A stretch of DNA of 61,470 nucleotides from Clostridioides mangenotii TR (GTDB lineage Bacteria > Bacillota > Clostridia > Peptostreptococcales > Peptostreptococcaceae). Under the pieces are notes generated by a model. That model worked only from the letters and a program-made list of their open reading frames with translations. It made no database searches and was not told the DNA's origin. The stretch is taken from contig NZ_AXUS01000021.1 in assembly GCF_000498755.1 (NCBI RefSeq), positions 1 to 61,470 on the forward strand, in the 5' to 3' direction. Shown here in pieces: positions 27,087 to 35,938 of this stretch. The position numbers were made by a program, and so were the translations under genes. Within the stretch, counting starts at the first letter, position 1. Each line of letters starts with the position of its first letter.

Positions 27087-27254
27087 TTATCCAAGTGCCT
27101 TTTCTAATTTTGATAAGTACTGTATTGGATAGTATTTAAGTAACTCTTTAAACTGTTCCACTGTTAAACCTTCTGTAGTTGTATAAATTCTTATTTTTTC
27201 ATCTAAATCTGCATTTATAAATTGAGTTTTTATTTCTTCAAAATTTACCATCAT
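27087..27254 (-). CDS. Small hypothetical protein, 55 residues
   Basis: Short gene reading MMVNFEEIKTQFINADLDEK onward and ending SKLEKALG. AAGGAG lies 6 bases before the ATG, and the stop meets the shared terminator. The protein is acidic and helical, with no membrane segment. No family is recognised. The clear ribosome site, compact placement and dedicated terminator support real coding. It is not obviously linked to mgtE or the spore protein. Confidence 0.6.
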   Translation of the reverse strand: MMVNFEEIKTQFINADLDEKIRIYTTTEGLTVEQFKELLKYYPIQYLSKLEKALG

Positions 27255-27333
27255 TTTCACTCCTTATTTGATAATTCTCTTGTTATTAGTCTATCCTCAA
27301 ATAAAATTTTTATTACATTTTTTTTAAAATAAA

Positions 27334-27380
27334 AGAGCTATCTCCATTTCGAAGATTTACTCCAAAATTGAGATAGCTCT
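27334..27380 (-). terminator. Terminator of the spore-protein gene
   Basis: AGAGCTATCTC / GAGATAGCTCT arms followed on the minus strand by TTTTATTTT, 34 bases after the stop. A second small stem AGCTAC / GTAGCT lies just before it. Confidence 0.75.
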
Positions 27381-27413
27381 AGCTACATCTTGTAGCTCTT
27401 TAAATTGTTTAGA

Positions 27414-27635
27414 CTATTGTTGTTTACCAGCCATTTGTTGCTCAGCCATTTCAACTAGTCTTTTTGTCATGTAACCACCTACATAACCGTTATCTCTTGA
27501 TGTTAAATTTCCTTTGTCCATAGCTTGGTAGTTATTCATTCCTAACTCGTTAGCTATCTCCATTTTCATTTGGTTTAAAGCTTGTTTAGCTCCTGGAACT
27601 ACTACTCTGTTTGAACTGTTGTTATTACTTGCCAT
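27414..27635 (-). CDS. Alpha/beta-type small acid-soluble spore protein
   Basis: A 73-residue SASP that coats DNA in the dormant spore and protects it from UV and heat. The conserved blocks are AKQALNQMKMEIANELG, which includes the GPR protease cleavage region, and GNLTSRDNGYVGGYMTKRLV. Length and Gln/Asn-rich ends are typical. A sigma-G-like promoter lies upstream, indicating forespore expression. This gene is the clearest evidence that the organism forms endospores. Confidence 0.96.
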   Translation of the reverse strand: MASNNNSSNRVVVPGAKQALNQMKMEIANELGMNNYQAMDKGNLTSRDNGYVGGYMTKRLVEMAEQQMAGKQQ

Positions 27636-27678
27636 AATGATTACCTTCCTTCTGTTGATTTATTTGTGTTGCTGATTA

Positions 27679-27707
27679 TATTATGTGAAGATAATCTTTT
27701 TTAATTC
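27679..27707 (-). promoter_or_regulatory. Sigma-G-like promoter of the SASP gene
   Basis: Minus strand GAATT (27703-27707), 17-base spacer, CATAATA (27679-27685). The -10 matches the forespore CATNNTA form exactly; the -35 matches GNATR in four of five positions. Confidence 0.65.
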
Positions 27708-27787
27708 AGGTAATTATTAACAAAAAAAATTAATTAATAAAAAGCTTTTATTCTTACAGCAATTCCTTTATTTTAGTATCTTTTTAT

Positions 27788-29023
27788 CTAACAATTTAAC
27801 CCAGCTAAGTATCCAGTTGAAAAAGCTATCTGTAAATTGAATCCTCCAGTATAGCCATCTACATCGATAACTTCTCCAGCAAAGTACAATCCTTTTACTA
27901 AATTAGATTCCATTGTACTTGCATTTATCTCACTTACTTTTACTCCTCCAGAAGTAACAATCGCTTCTTCAATTGGTCTGTATTTTTTTACAGTAAACTT
28001 AAGATTTTTAAGTAGATTGATTAAATTTTTTCTCTCTTCACGTGAAATTTGGTGCACTGGTTTATGCGGATCTATTTCGCTGAGCTCTATAATTATAGGA
28101 ATCATCTTTTTAGGAAGTAAATCGTCTAAAGAGTTTTCAAATTTTTTATTGTTGTACTTTTTAAAATCTTTTTGAATTCTGCTATCCAATTTACTTTCGT
28201 TCAAAGCTGGTTTTAGATCTACTATAATAGTGTAGTTTTCTTTAGTTGTATCCTTCATCCTAGAGCTTGCTGATTTTATTATCGCTCCATCTAGTCCGAA
28301 TTTAGTAAATTCCATCTCTCCAAAATCTGTGTACACTTTTTTATTTTTACTGTTGTACACATCTATACTCACATTTTTAAGCAAAAGCTTTTCAAGCAAT
28401 GACACAAACTTTTCTTGAACCTCTATTCCAATAAGAGATGGCTTTGTATCAACAATTGTATGACCTTGTGATTTAGCGAATTTATATCCGTCGCCTGTTG
28501 ATCCTGTAAGCGGATAACTTACTCCACCAGTAGCAATAATAACTGAATCACATTCTATCTCTTTGTTATTATCCAAGATTACTTTTTCAATTTTTTTATC
28601 TTCTGCTACTATCTTTAGCACCTTTGTGTTCAATAACACTTCTACATTGCTTTTTTTCAACTTTCTCTCAAGACATTTTACTACATCTACTGATTTGTCG
28701 CTCTCAGGAAATATTCTCTTCCCTCTTTCAACTCTTGTAGCTACTCCACCATCGTTAAACATTTTGACAACATCGTAATTTGTATATGTATAAAATGCAC
28801 TGTACAAAAATTTACCGTTTGTGGGAACATTTTCTATAAAATCTTCTGTATCACAATCATTAGTAATATTACATCTACCTTTTCCTGTTATCAAAAGCTT
28901 TCTTCCAAGCTTGTGATTCTTTTCTATTAATGTTACCTTTTCTCCTCTATCTGAGGCAGTACAAGCAGCTAGTATTCCAGCTGGACCGCCACCAATCACT
29001 ATTATTCTCTTCAAATAATCCAC
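27788..29023 (-). CDS. HI0933/YhiN-family FAD-dependent oxidoreductase
   Basis: A 411-residue flavoprotein. FAD binding begins IIVIGGGPAGILAACTASDR (residues 7-26), followed by the family block KLGRKLLITGKGRCNITN and a C-terminal SGGVKVSEINASTMES...GLYFAGEVIDVDGYTGG. Members of this family are poorly characterised; some act on thiol or aminoketone substrates. The start appears to be GTG at 29023 with only a modest ribosome site. It begins 7 bases after the stop of the PAP2 gene, so the two are probably co-transcribed. Confidence 0.88.
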   Translation of the reverse strand: MDYLKRIIVIGGGPAGILAACTASDRGEKVTLIEKNHKLGRKLLITGKGRCNITNDCDTEDFIENVPTNGKFLYSAFYTYTNYDVVKMFNDGGVATRVERGKRIFPESDKSVDVVKCLERKLKKSNVEVLLNTKVLKIVAEDKKIEKVILDNNKEIECDSVIIATGGVSYPLTGSTGDGYKFAKSQGHTIVDTKPSLIGIEVQEKFVSLLEKLLLKNVSIDVYNSKNKKVYTDFGEMEFTKFGLDGAIIKSASSRMKDTTKENYTIIVDLKPALNESKLDSRIQKDFKKYNNKKFENSLDDLLPKKMIPIIIELSEIDPHKPVHQISREERKNLINLLKNLKFTVKKYRPIEEAIVTSGGVKVSEINASTMESNLVKGLYFAGEVIDVDGYTGGFNLQIAFSTGYLAGLNC

Positions 29024-29029
29024 TCTCTT

Positions 29030-29962
29030 CTAATCTAATTTAATAATCTTAAAAAGCGCAGGTGCTCCTGCTATTGCGTAAAAAATAACCGCTGCATACC
29101 TTGTATAATCTAGAATCCATCTTAAAAACTCCAAACCTAGATTGCCAGTTATAAAAACTGTTAAAAGTTTTAATATAATATATAAAGCTCCTAGAGTAAA
29201 AAGCCCAAAAACCAGTCTCTTAACGTATATTTCTGCTAATTCTTTTACTGATCTTCTGCTGGAAAATCTTCCATACCTTCCTCCGATTACGCCAGGTCTT
29301 GATTTTCTACTTAAGTCTGTACTAAAATTTATATATTTATCTTCTACGATATATCCAAATAAAAACCCTGTAAATATACCAAACATTTTTAAAAACTCAT
29401 GACTCTGTATAAATAATGCGTATACAAAAAACGCTATAAACATTAAAATCATAGGTGTATAGTTTTTAGTACCATCCACGTAGTCAAAAACTTTTCCAAG
29501 TAAAATTGTAAAAATTATGCCGAAAATCCAACCGAAAAGTACATCTAATGGCCAATGCACCGCTAAATATAGTCTCGATATTCCAACGCCTACTATCATA
29601 ATGAATGCAATTACATATAAAAACTTCTTTTTAAAACAGTCTGAAATGCTAATCCAAAATGTTGTTGCCATATGCGTGTGCATACTCGGAAATGAATAAC
29701 CTCCTGCAGTATTTACTCTCAACGATTTTAACCCTGGGCTACCAATTGGTCTAGGAGCCCTTACAAATTCCTTTATAAAAGAATTTAATGCTATATTACC
29801 ACACAGTGAAAACAAAATCTTTTGTCCAAATTTTTTATTTATGCACCAGTATACAATAGCAGTTATAAACACAATAATAACTTCAGCACTAATTGAAAAC
29901 ATTAAAAATACCATATTTAAAAAAACTGATCTAATACTTTGCAAAAACAACAGTATATCCAT
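29030..29962 (-). CDS. PAP2-family membrane phosphatase
   Basis: A 310-residue integral membrane protein with about eight helices. The three PAP2 acid-phosphatase motifs are present: KEFVRAPRP (about 64-72), PSMHTHMA (about 92-99) and SRLYLAVHWPLD (about 129-140), with the catalytic histidines in motifs 2 and 3. Likely substrates are lipid or undecaprenyl pyrophosphates or phosphatidic acid. The C-terminal extension of about 130 residues with more helices is longer than in minimal PAP2 proteins. It is followed closely by the flavoprotein gene. Confidence 0.85.
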   Translation of the reverse strand: MDILLFLQSIRSVFLNMVFLMFSISAEVIIVFITAIVYWCINKKFGQKILFSLCGNIALNSFIKEFVRAPRPIGSPGLKSLRVNTAGGYSFPSMHTHMATTFWISISDCFKKKFLYVIAFIMIVGVGISRLYLAVHWPLDVLFGWIFGIIFTILLGKVFDYVDGTKNYTPMILMFIAFFVYALFIQSHEFLKMFGIFTGFLFGYIVEDKYINFSTDLSRKSRPGVIGGRYGRFSSRRSVKELAEIYVKRLVFGLFTLGALYIILKLLTVFITGNLGLEFLRWILDYTRYAAVIFYAIAGAPALFKIIKLD

Positions 29963-30004
29963 ATTTATCTCCTAGCAAATTATTTAAAATTCACAAATAA
30001 TTAA

Positions 30005-30034
30005 AAAGTAAAAGCCTACCAATTAAGGTAAGCC
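30005..30034 (-). terminator. Terminator of hpt
   Basis: GCTTACC / GGTAGGC stem with one G-U pair, followed on the minus strand by TTTTACTTTTT, 25 bases after the stop. Confidence 0.6.
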
Positions 30035-30057
30035 TCTGTATTTAAACTCTTAAAACC

Positions 30058-30582
30058 TTATATATCTTCTACAAAAGCTATATAAGGTAGATTTCTATAC
30101 TTCTCATCATAGTCAATTCCATATCCAACTATAAATTTATCTTCAATAACAAATCCTACATAATCTACATATATATCTGCTGTACGTCTTTCTGGTTTGT
30201 CCAAAAGTGTACATAGTTTTAAAGACTTTGGCTTTCTAGTCTCTAAAGTCGCAACTAAATTGCTAAGTGTAAGACCTGAATCTATTATATCTTCAACTAC
30301 TAAAACATTTTTACCTTCGATATTTACATCTAGATCCTTTAATATTTTAACTGAACCAGATGTTTGAGTTCCTGCACCATAACTAGATACGCTCATAAAA
30401 TCGATATTTACATCTAAATCGATACATCTGATTAAATCTGCAACAAACACACTTGCTCCTTTTAAGATTCCAACTACAAGGACATCTTCTCCTTTATAAT
30501 CTTTCTCTATTTGTTTTGCTAATTCAAATACTTTAGCTTTTATCTCTTCTTCTGACAACATTACCCCTGTGATCTTATACAT
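30058..30582 (-). CDS. hpt: Hypoxanthine phosphoribosyltransferase
   Basis: A 174-residue purine salvage enzyme converting hypoxanthine or guanine with PRPP to IMP or GMP. The PRPP loop is LVVEDIIDSGLTLSNL (about 95-110). The catalytic loop region MSVSSYGAGTQTSG (about 63-76) and the base-binding end FVIEDKFIVGYGIDYDEKYR are also present. The start at 30582 is chosen because GGAGG precedes it by 6 bases; the longer frame starts 6 codons earlier without a site. It is a single-gene unit with its own terminator. Confidence 0.95.
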   Translation of the reverse strand: MYKITGVMLSEEEIKAKVFELAKQIEKDYKGEDVLVVGILKGASVFVADLIRCIDLDVNIDFMSVSSYGAGTQTSGSVKILKDLDVNIEGKNVLVVEDIIDSGLTLSNLVATLETRKPKSLKLCTLLDKPERRTADIYVDYVGFVIEDKFIVGYGIDYDEKYRNLPYIAFVEDI

Positions 30583-30701
30583 TTTTATCCTCCGTTTCAA
30601 AAATCAACTCATATAAAGTATAACATATGAAAATCTCAAATTGAATAAATTTCAGACATTTTGATGCTAAATTAGATATAATTTAAATTTCTGATAAAAA
30701 T

Positions 30702-30730
30702 TTGGAATATACTATTATTTATATTATAAT
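30702..30730 (+). promoter_or_regulatory. Sigma-A promoter of the CobD-like gene
   Basis: TTGGAA (30702-30707), 17-base spacer, TATAAT (30725-30730), 38 bases before the start codon. Confidence 0.65.
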
Positions 30731-30768
30731 TACTATATCAAATAGATAATTATAATGGAGGATTTAAA

Positions 30769-31848
30769 ATGAAAAATAACCATGGTGCAAATTTGTACGA
30801 TCTATCTAGAAAATATGGATTCTCTAAAGAAGAGTTTATGGATTTTAGCTCGAATATAAATCCTTTTGGGGCATCTCAAAAAGCAAAAGATTTTATTATA
30901 AATAACATGGATTTTGTATCTATGTACCCAGACCCTGATTATATAAATTTAAAAAAATCTATTTCAGGATACTGTAAATGTAAAAAAGAAAACATGATAC
31001 TTGGAAGTGGTGCAACAGAACTTATATCTCAGTATATTAATACAATTAATCCTAAAAAATCGCTGCTGTTATCACCTGCTTATTCTGAGTACGAAAAAGA
31101 ACTAAAGTCGATTGGATCAAAAATTGATAAGTACTTTAATAAATCTGAGGATAACTTCAAAATAAATGTGGACAACTTAATTTCACATATATCAAACAAC
31201 AAGTACGATATTATAGTGATCTGCAATCCCAATAATCCAACTGGATTTGCTTTTACTAAAATTGAACTTGAAAAAATAATAAAATCTACAGATACATTTA
31301 TAATGGTGGATGAGACTTACATCGAGTTTACTGATACCGATATCTACTCAGCTACACAGTTAGTAGACGATTATCCAAATCTTTTTGTAATTAGAGGTAC
31401 TTCTAAATTTTTTTCTACTCCGGGAATTAGACTTGGATACGGACTTATTTCAAATGACGATATTAAAAATAAAATCCAAAGCCATATGGATCTGTGGAAT
31501 ATAAATGTTATCGCATCTAATATGGGAGAAATAATGTTTGCAGATAAAAGCTATATAAACGAAACTATAAATGCTATAAGCGATGAGAGGTCTTATCTTT
31601 TAAACGAACTCGAAAAAATAGATAAAATCGAAGCTTTTGATACACAAGGAAACTTTATACTTTGCAAGATAAAATCAGGTCTTATGACTGCTGCTGATCT
31701 TAGAATGAAGCTTATTCCTAATAAGATAATTGTTAGAGACTGTGCTTCATTTGAAGGTTTAGATGAGTACTTCTTTAGAGTGTGTACATTGAAACACGAA
31801 GAGAATGAGCTTTTAATTAAATCGTTAAATGAAATTTTCTGTGATTAG
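30769..31848 (+). CDS. CobD/HisC-like PLP-dependent aminotransferase or decarboxylase
   Basis: A 359-residue fold-type I PLP enzyme. The opening HGANLYDLSRKYGF...DFSSNINPFG is characteristic of threonine-phosphate decarboxylase CobD, which makes aminopropanol phosphate for the cobalamin nucleotide loop. HisC-type aminotransferases are close relatives. The PLP lysine lies in RGTSKFFSTPGIRLGYG (about 209-225). The cofactor Asp and Tyr are in MVDETYIEF. No other cobalamin or histidine genes are adjacent, so the choice between CobD and HisC is open. A B12 role would suit the glutamate mutase in this window. Confidence 0.8.
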   Translation: MKNNHGANLYDLSRKYGFSKEEFMDFSSNINPFGASQKAKDFIINNMDFVSMYPDPDYINLKKSISGYCKCKKENMILGSGATELISQYINTINPKKSLLLSPAYSEYEKELKSIGSKIDKYFNKSEDNFKINVDNLISHISNNKYDIIVICNPNNPTGFAFTKIELEKIIKSTDTFIMVDETYIEFTDTDIYSATQLVDDYPNLFVIRGTSKFFSTPGIRLGYGLISNDDIKNKIQSHMDLWNINVIASNMGEIMFADKSYINETINAISDERSYLLNELEKIDKIEAFDTQGNFILCKIKSGLMTAADLRMKLIPNKIIVRDCASFEGLDEYFFRVCTLKHEENELLIKSLNEIFCD

Positions 31849-31883
31849 TCGATAGAATTTTCAGGTATTTTACTTCAATAAAT

Positions 31884-31924
31884 AAAGGGATGAACAGGTC
31901 TAAATATAACTTGTTCATCCCTTA
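31884..31924. terminator. Bidirectional terminator between the CobD-like gene and the symporter
   Basis: AAGGGATGAACA(A/G)GT / ACTTGTTCATCCCTT stem between convergent genes. Confidence 0.8.
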
Positions 31925-31977
31925 CTGTTTGTATAAATTGTTTGTACTTATTCGAGATTGAATATTCTCGATCGAGA

Positions 31978-33189
31978 CTAGGCAGTCTTTTCTTTTCCGC
32001 CATTTTTTCTATTAAGTCTGTTGTTTATCTTATCGACAATTACAGCTATTGCATTATCTCCAGATACATTGGCAGCAGTACCGAAACTGTCTTGAGTTAA
32101 GTATAAAGCGATCATTAAACTTGCCAATCCTCCATCTGAAGGTATTCCAACCATTGGTAAGAATGGAAGTGCACTCATTATCGCTCCACCTGGTGCTCCT
32201 GGCGCTGCAACCATTGCAACCCCTAGCATAGCAATATATGGGAATATTACTCCTGCTCCGTATGGCATACCGTTCATCATTAAAACAGCAACTGTAAAGC
32301 AAGTGATAGATATCATACTTCCAGCTAGATGTATAGTAGCGCAAAGTGGAACAACAAACTCTCTTATCTGCTTGCTCACACCATTCTTTTCAGCACATTC
32401 TACGTTAACTGGTATAGTAGCCGCTGAAGATTGAGTTCCTACAGCTGTTAAATATCCTGGTACTTGATTTTTTATAAGTTGGAAAGGGTTCTTACCTGAA
32501 TAAGCTCCTGCAGCCACAAACATACATGCAACGTATATTAAGTGCAGAGGTATAACTATTAAGTACACTCTCCAGAATATATTAAGTATATTCCAAACTT
32601 GTCCTGCATAAGTTATATTAGCAAACGTACCAGCTATGTATAATGGTAATAAAGGTATAATTACAGTTGACAACGTTTTAGTAACTATTTCTTGGAAATC
32701 TTGGAAGAAACTAAACATTACTTCTCCTTTTCCATGATTTCTAAGTGCTGATATCCCAAGACCCATCATAAATGCAAATATTATTGCAGCAGTTACATCT
32801 ACCATTGGTTCAAGTGGTATCGTGAAAATTGCAGATAACATTCCTGCCTCTGGATCGCCTATTTGACTAGCAACGCTAGGATCTATAAACGATGGGAATA
32901 CTAATGTTGCAATAGTAAAAGCTATAAGACCTGCTATTAGTGTTGAACTATAAGATATTGCAGTTGTTATTCCCAATAATTTTCCTGCTCCAGTTGCTAG
33001 GTCCGCTATACCTGCTGTTACAAATCCAATAATTATAAATGGTATAACGAATTTTAAGAATGCAGCAAACAGAGTACTGATTGTAACTAAAACTTGAACG
33101 AATCCTTTTGGTAAAAAGCTTCCGATAAGAATACCGGCTATGATACCTAAAATTAGCTTAGGCACCAAACCTAATTTTTTCTTTTCCAT
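31978..33189 (-). CDS. Dicarboxylate/amino acid:cation symporter (DAACS family)
   Basis: A protein of about 403 residues with eight transmembrane helices and two re-entrant loops. The first loop carries QSSAATIPVNVECAEKNGVS, the Ser-rich hairpin of the glutamate/serine transporter family. The second region is AAPGAPGGAIMSALPFL, followed by TAANVSGDNAIAVIVD, which includes the substrate-binding Asp/Asn helix. It would import a dicarboxylate, glutamate, serine or threonine with Na+ or H+. The start at 33189 (MEKKKLGLVP) is preferred because of the G-rich site upstream; the frame opens 15 codons earlier. Confidence 0.9.
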   Translation of the reverse strand: MEKKKLGLVPKLILGIIAGILIGSFLPKGFVQVLVTISTLFAAFLKFVIPFIIIGFVTAGIADLATGAGKLLGITTAISYSSTLIAGLIAFTIATLVFPSFIDPSVASQIGDPEAGMLSAIFTIPLEPMVDVTAAIIFAFMMGLGISALRNHGKGEVMFSFFQDFQEIVTKTLSTVIIPLLPLYIAGTFANITYAGQVWNILNIFWRVYLIVIPLHLIYVACMFVAAGAYSGKNPFQLIKNQVPGYLTAVGTQSSAATIPVNVECAEKNGVSKQIREFVVPLCATIHLAGSMISITCFTVAVLMMNGMPYGAGVIFPYIAMLGVAMVAAPGAPGGAIMSALPFLPMVGIPSDGGLASLMIALYLTQDSFGTAANVSGDNAIAVIVDKINNRLNRKNGGKEKTA

Positions 33190-33407
33190 AATTCTTTTCC
33201 CCCCATAATTTTTTTGCATAGTTAACGTTTTCATTACATTTCTAACAAATATAACATTATTTTAACAAATGCAATACCTTTATAATAGTAAATTTAATCA
33301 CTCTAGTCAAGATTATGTCTAATTTTCCTAAATTTAAAATATATCAAACTTTTTAAAAAATAATTAAACACAACTTTTGATTTTATTTTATTTGATATTA
33401 TTTACAT

Positions 33408-33448
33408 AAAAAATAGCTATCTCAAATTTATTTTGAGATAGCTATTTT
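33408..33448 (-). terminator. Terminator of the DUF1232 gene
   Basis: Perfect arms AAATAGCTATCTCAAA / TTTGAGATAGCTATTT with T run, about 90 bases after the stop on the minus strand. The stem core AGCTATCTC recurs in the SASP terminator at 27334. Confidence 0.75.
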
Positions 33449-33535
33449 AATTCTAAACAATATTAAGGATCTTATTTTTTACCTTAATCTCGACTTCAAT
33501 TCTAATTCGATTTTGACTTCAACTTAACCTATACA

Positions 33536-33922
33536 TTAATCATCATCTTTTACTTTGAAATTAACATCGTCTATAACGTTTGGATCCTTTGCTTCGCCGA
33601 TACTCTTTTTGTACTTTTGTACTTCCTCGCTCATAATACCTAAAAACCAAATTAGAATTATTAGATCATCGATAAATCCAAATCCTCCGAAAATAGATTC
33701 TGGCATTAGATCAATAGGAGATCCAAAATATACTAACGTGAATACGAACGAACCAATAACCTTTAATTTGCTAAATACACTCCCTCTGACGTCAAATAAA
33801 AATTCTGGCAGTTTGAATATATTTGTAATAAATAAAAGACCAAACTTTGCATTTTTAAATCGAACTAGTATTTTCTTAAAGAAATCTAAAATTCTGTTTA
33901 TTATATTAATGAAAATATCCAT
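33536..33922 (-). CDS. DUF1232 (YkvA-type) membrane protein
   Basis: A 128-residue protein with the DUF1232 signature: a hydrophobic stretch LVYFGSPIDLMPESIF followed by GFIDDLIILIWFLGIM (about 65-98). Preceding residues are basic and the tail is acidic. The family is widespread and uncharacterised, probably membrane-associated. The ATG at 33922 is chosen because AAGGTGAT is at the right spacing and the upstream GTG overlaps that site. The gene has its own terminator. Confidence 0.82.
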   Translation of the reverse strand: MDIFINIINRILDFFKKILVRFKNAKFGLLFITNIFKLPEFLFDVRGSVFSKLKVIGSFVFTLVYFGSPIDLMPESIFGGFGFIDDLIILIWFLGIMSEEVQKYKKSIGEAKDPNVIDDVNFKVKDDD

Positions 33923-34092
33923 ATTTATCACCTTCCAAGCTTACTACGTGAGTTTGATTTTCATCACTGACCCTATATCTCATTCAAATACTTATTTATC
34001 TAATAGTAATTAAATTGTATCATTATAAATTAGGGTAAACAAGGTGTTTATTATGCATCTACATTTTATCCTTTATAATCTTATGAAATAGT

Positions 34093-34407
34093 TTAGGGTA
34101 GATATAAATTTTTCTTATTTAGCAATTTTATCTTCTGGATTTTTTTCATAGATGTTTTATTTCTAATTAAATTCTTTAACTTACATATATATTGTAATTC
34201 ACATACCAATATACGCAAGTAAAGGTTCCAATTTTTTTTGTCTGTCCAATCGCATTTCTGACCCAATGCACACATCAAAGCAGATTGCCATGGTTCATAG
34301 GTTTCTGGGTCTTTTTTAGCAACTGCTTTTTGTAACAATTTACAGAGTGTTTTATCTTTAAAAATCATCACATCTTCATCCCATGCCCCACGACAGTAAC
34401 AAACCAA
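34093..34407 (-). CDS. Hypothetical protein or gene fragment, 104 residues
   Basis: I do not recognise this sequence. The frame is open from about 40 bases upstream of the possible TTG start at 34407, without a clear ribosome site. It is Cys-, Trp- and Lys-rich, with a central block KKDPETYEPWQSALMCALGQ and a basic C-terminal tail ending in a low-complexity Lys/Leu stretch. The lack of a good start suggests a 3' fragment of a longer gene or a decaying gene. It lies between the DUF1232 gene and asnA. Confidence 0.4.
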   Translation of the reverse strand: MVCYCRGAWDEDVMIFKDKTLCKLLQKAVAKKDPETYEPWQSALMCALGQKCDWTDKKNWNLYLRILVCELQYICKLKNLIRNKTSMKKIQKIKLLNKKNLYLP

Positions 34408-34531
34408 AACAAATGAGACTTCTTTAATACTCCAATAATATTATTCAATTAATCAGTTATACACTTTTCATACTGACAGAATGAAATAGCGTTCTTACTT
34501 TAGTAAAAGCACCTACAGTATTGAATTTAAA

Positions 34532-35529
34532 TTATAATAACCTAACTCCAGATTCATTGCATTCATCTATCATTTCCTGTGGCCATATTCCAACTTGAAC
34601 TTCTCCTATATGAGCTTTTCTCAAGAAGAACATACATATTCTAGACTGACCGATACCTCCACCTACAGTGTATGGAAGCTCCCCATTAAGTAACATCTTA
34701 TGGTAGTCAAGTTCTTTTCTGTCCTGACATCCAGTTATATTTAACTGATTGTCTAAAGTCTCTTCATCTACTCTAACTCCCATTGACGATAGTTCTAAAA
34801 CTTCATCTAGTACTGGATTGTAGAATAGTATATCTCCGTTTAATTCCCAGTCATCATAATCTGGACTTCTTCCATCATGTTTTTGCCCTGAAGTTAATGT
34901 AACTCCTATTTGCATCAAGAATACAGCTTTCTTATCTTTTACTATTGCATTTTCTCTCTCTTTTGGATCTAAATCAGGATACATATCAAGTAGTTCCTGA
35001 GAAGTTAAATAGTATATCTCTTCTGGAAGAATCGGTTTTATATCGTAAATACCGCATACATACTCTTCTGTGTTCTTAAACACTTTGTATAATCTGCTAA
35101 CCGTCTCTTTTAATTTATCTATATTTCTGCTCTCTTTATCGATTACAAATTCCCAGTCCCATTGATCCACGTAAAGTGAATGTATATTATCTAGCTCTTC
35201 ATTTTTTCTTATTGCGTTCATATCAGTGTATATTCCACTATCTACTGGAAATCCGTATTTCTTTAGGGCAAGTCTCTTCCACTTAGCAAGAGATTGCACT
35301 ATTTCAGCGTTTTTCCCATGAAAGGAATATCAAAGTTAACTGCTTTTTCTCCATTAAGATTGTCGTTAGCCCCAGTCTCTGGTAGAACAAATAACGGTGA
35401 AGATACCCTCGTTAGATTTAATTCTCTACTTAAATTAGATTCAAAAAAATCCTTTAATTCTTTTATAGCTATTTGAGTTTCTAAAGTTCCCAAATTGCTT
35501 TTATATCCTTTTGGTATTATCTTTTTCAT
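34532..35529 (-). CDS. asnA: Aspartate-ammonia ligase AsnA, with one apparent -1 frameshift
   Basis: Makes asparagine from aspartate, ammonia and ATP. The first 76 codons (35529-35299) match the AsnA N-terminus (GANDNLNGEKAVNFDIPFMG). The rest, beginning NAEIVQSLAKWKRLALKKYG, is in the -1 frame and continues to the normal C-terminus (GGGIGQSRICMFFLRKAHIG). The break is at a run of five T on the plus strand (35310-35314). One more base restores a 332-residue AsnA. The site reads G-GGA-AAA in the zero frame, which also fits a -1 slippery heptamer. A T-box leader with an Asn specifier precedes the gene. A sequence error is the simplest explanation. Confidence 0.88.
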
Positions 35530-35576
35530 ATCGTTACACTCCTTATAATATAAATTTATATCTAATAATTTTCAAT

Positions 35577-35850
35577 AAAAAAAGCCCTTCATCCCTACAA
35601 AGGGACGAAAGGCTACTCTTCCGCGGTACCACCCGAATTAGTTTATAATTAAACTCTCTCATATGTACAGATTATCTCGATACATTCCAATATTGTAACG
35701 GTTTGGCTCCGTCTAAGCCTACTAACTAAAAGCTTTCGGTTAGAAACTCCGGGACGTTCTTCAATACAGATATTGTTATTGGTCTTTCACCATCACCAAC
35801 TCGCTAAAACTCTAAGCCGTATTTACTCTTCCTTTCAAAGTCTTTATCAG
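35577..35850 (-). promoter_or_regulatory. T-box riboswitch (Asn) controlling asnA
   Basis: On the minus strand the leader has an AGAG box near 35810, a candidate specifier AAC (Asn) at 35756-35758, the T-box word AATTCGGGTGGTACCGCGG ending near 35622, and a terminator AAGCCCTTCATCCCT / AGGGACGAAAGGCT with a run of T at 35577-35583. Uncharged tRNA-Asn would favour the antiterminator and switch asnA on. Confidence 0.92.
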
Positions 35851-35938
35851 TTCGATTAATTCTTATTGACTATAATAAGATATTAATTATCTTTTGTCAA
35901 TACATTTTATTTTGAATTTTTTAAATATTATTTTAAAT

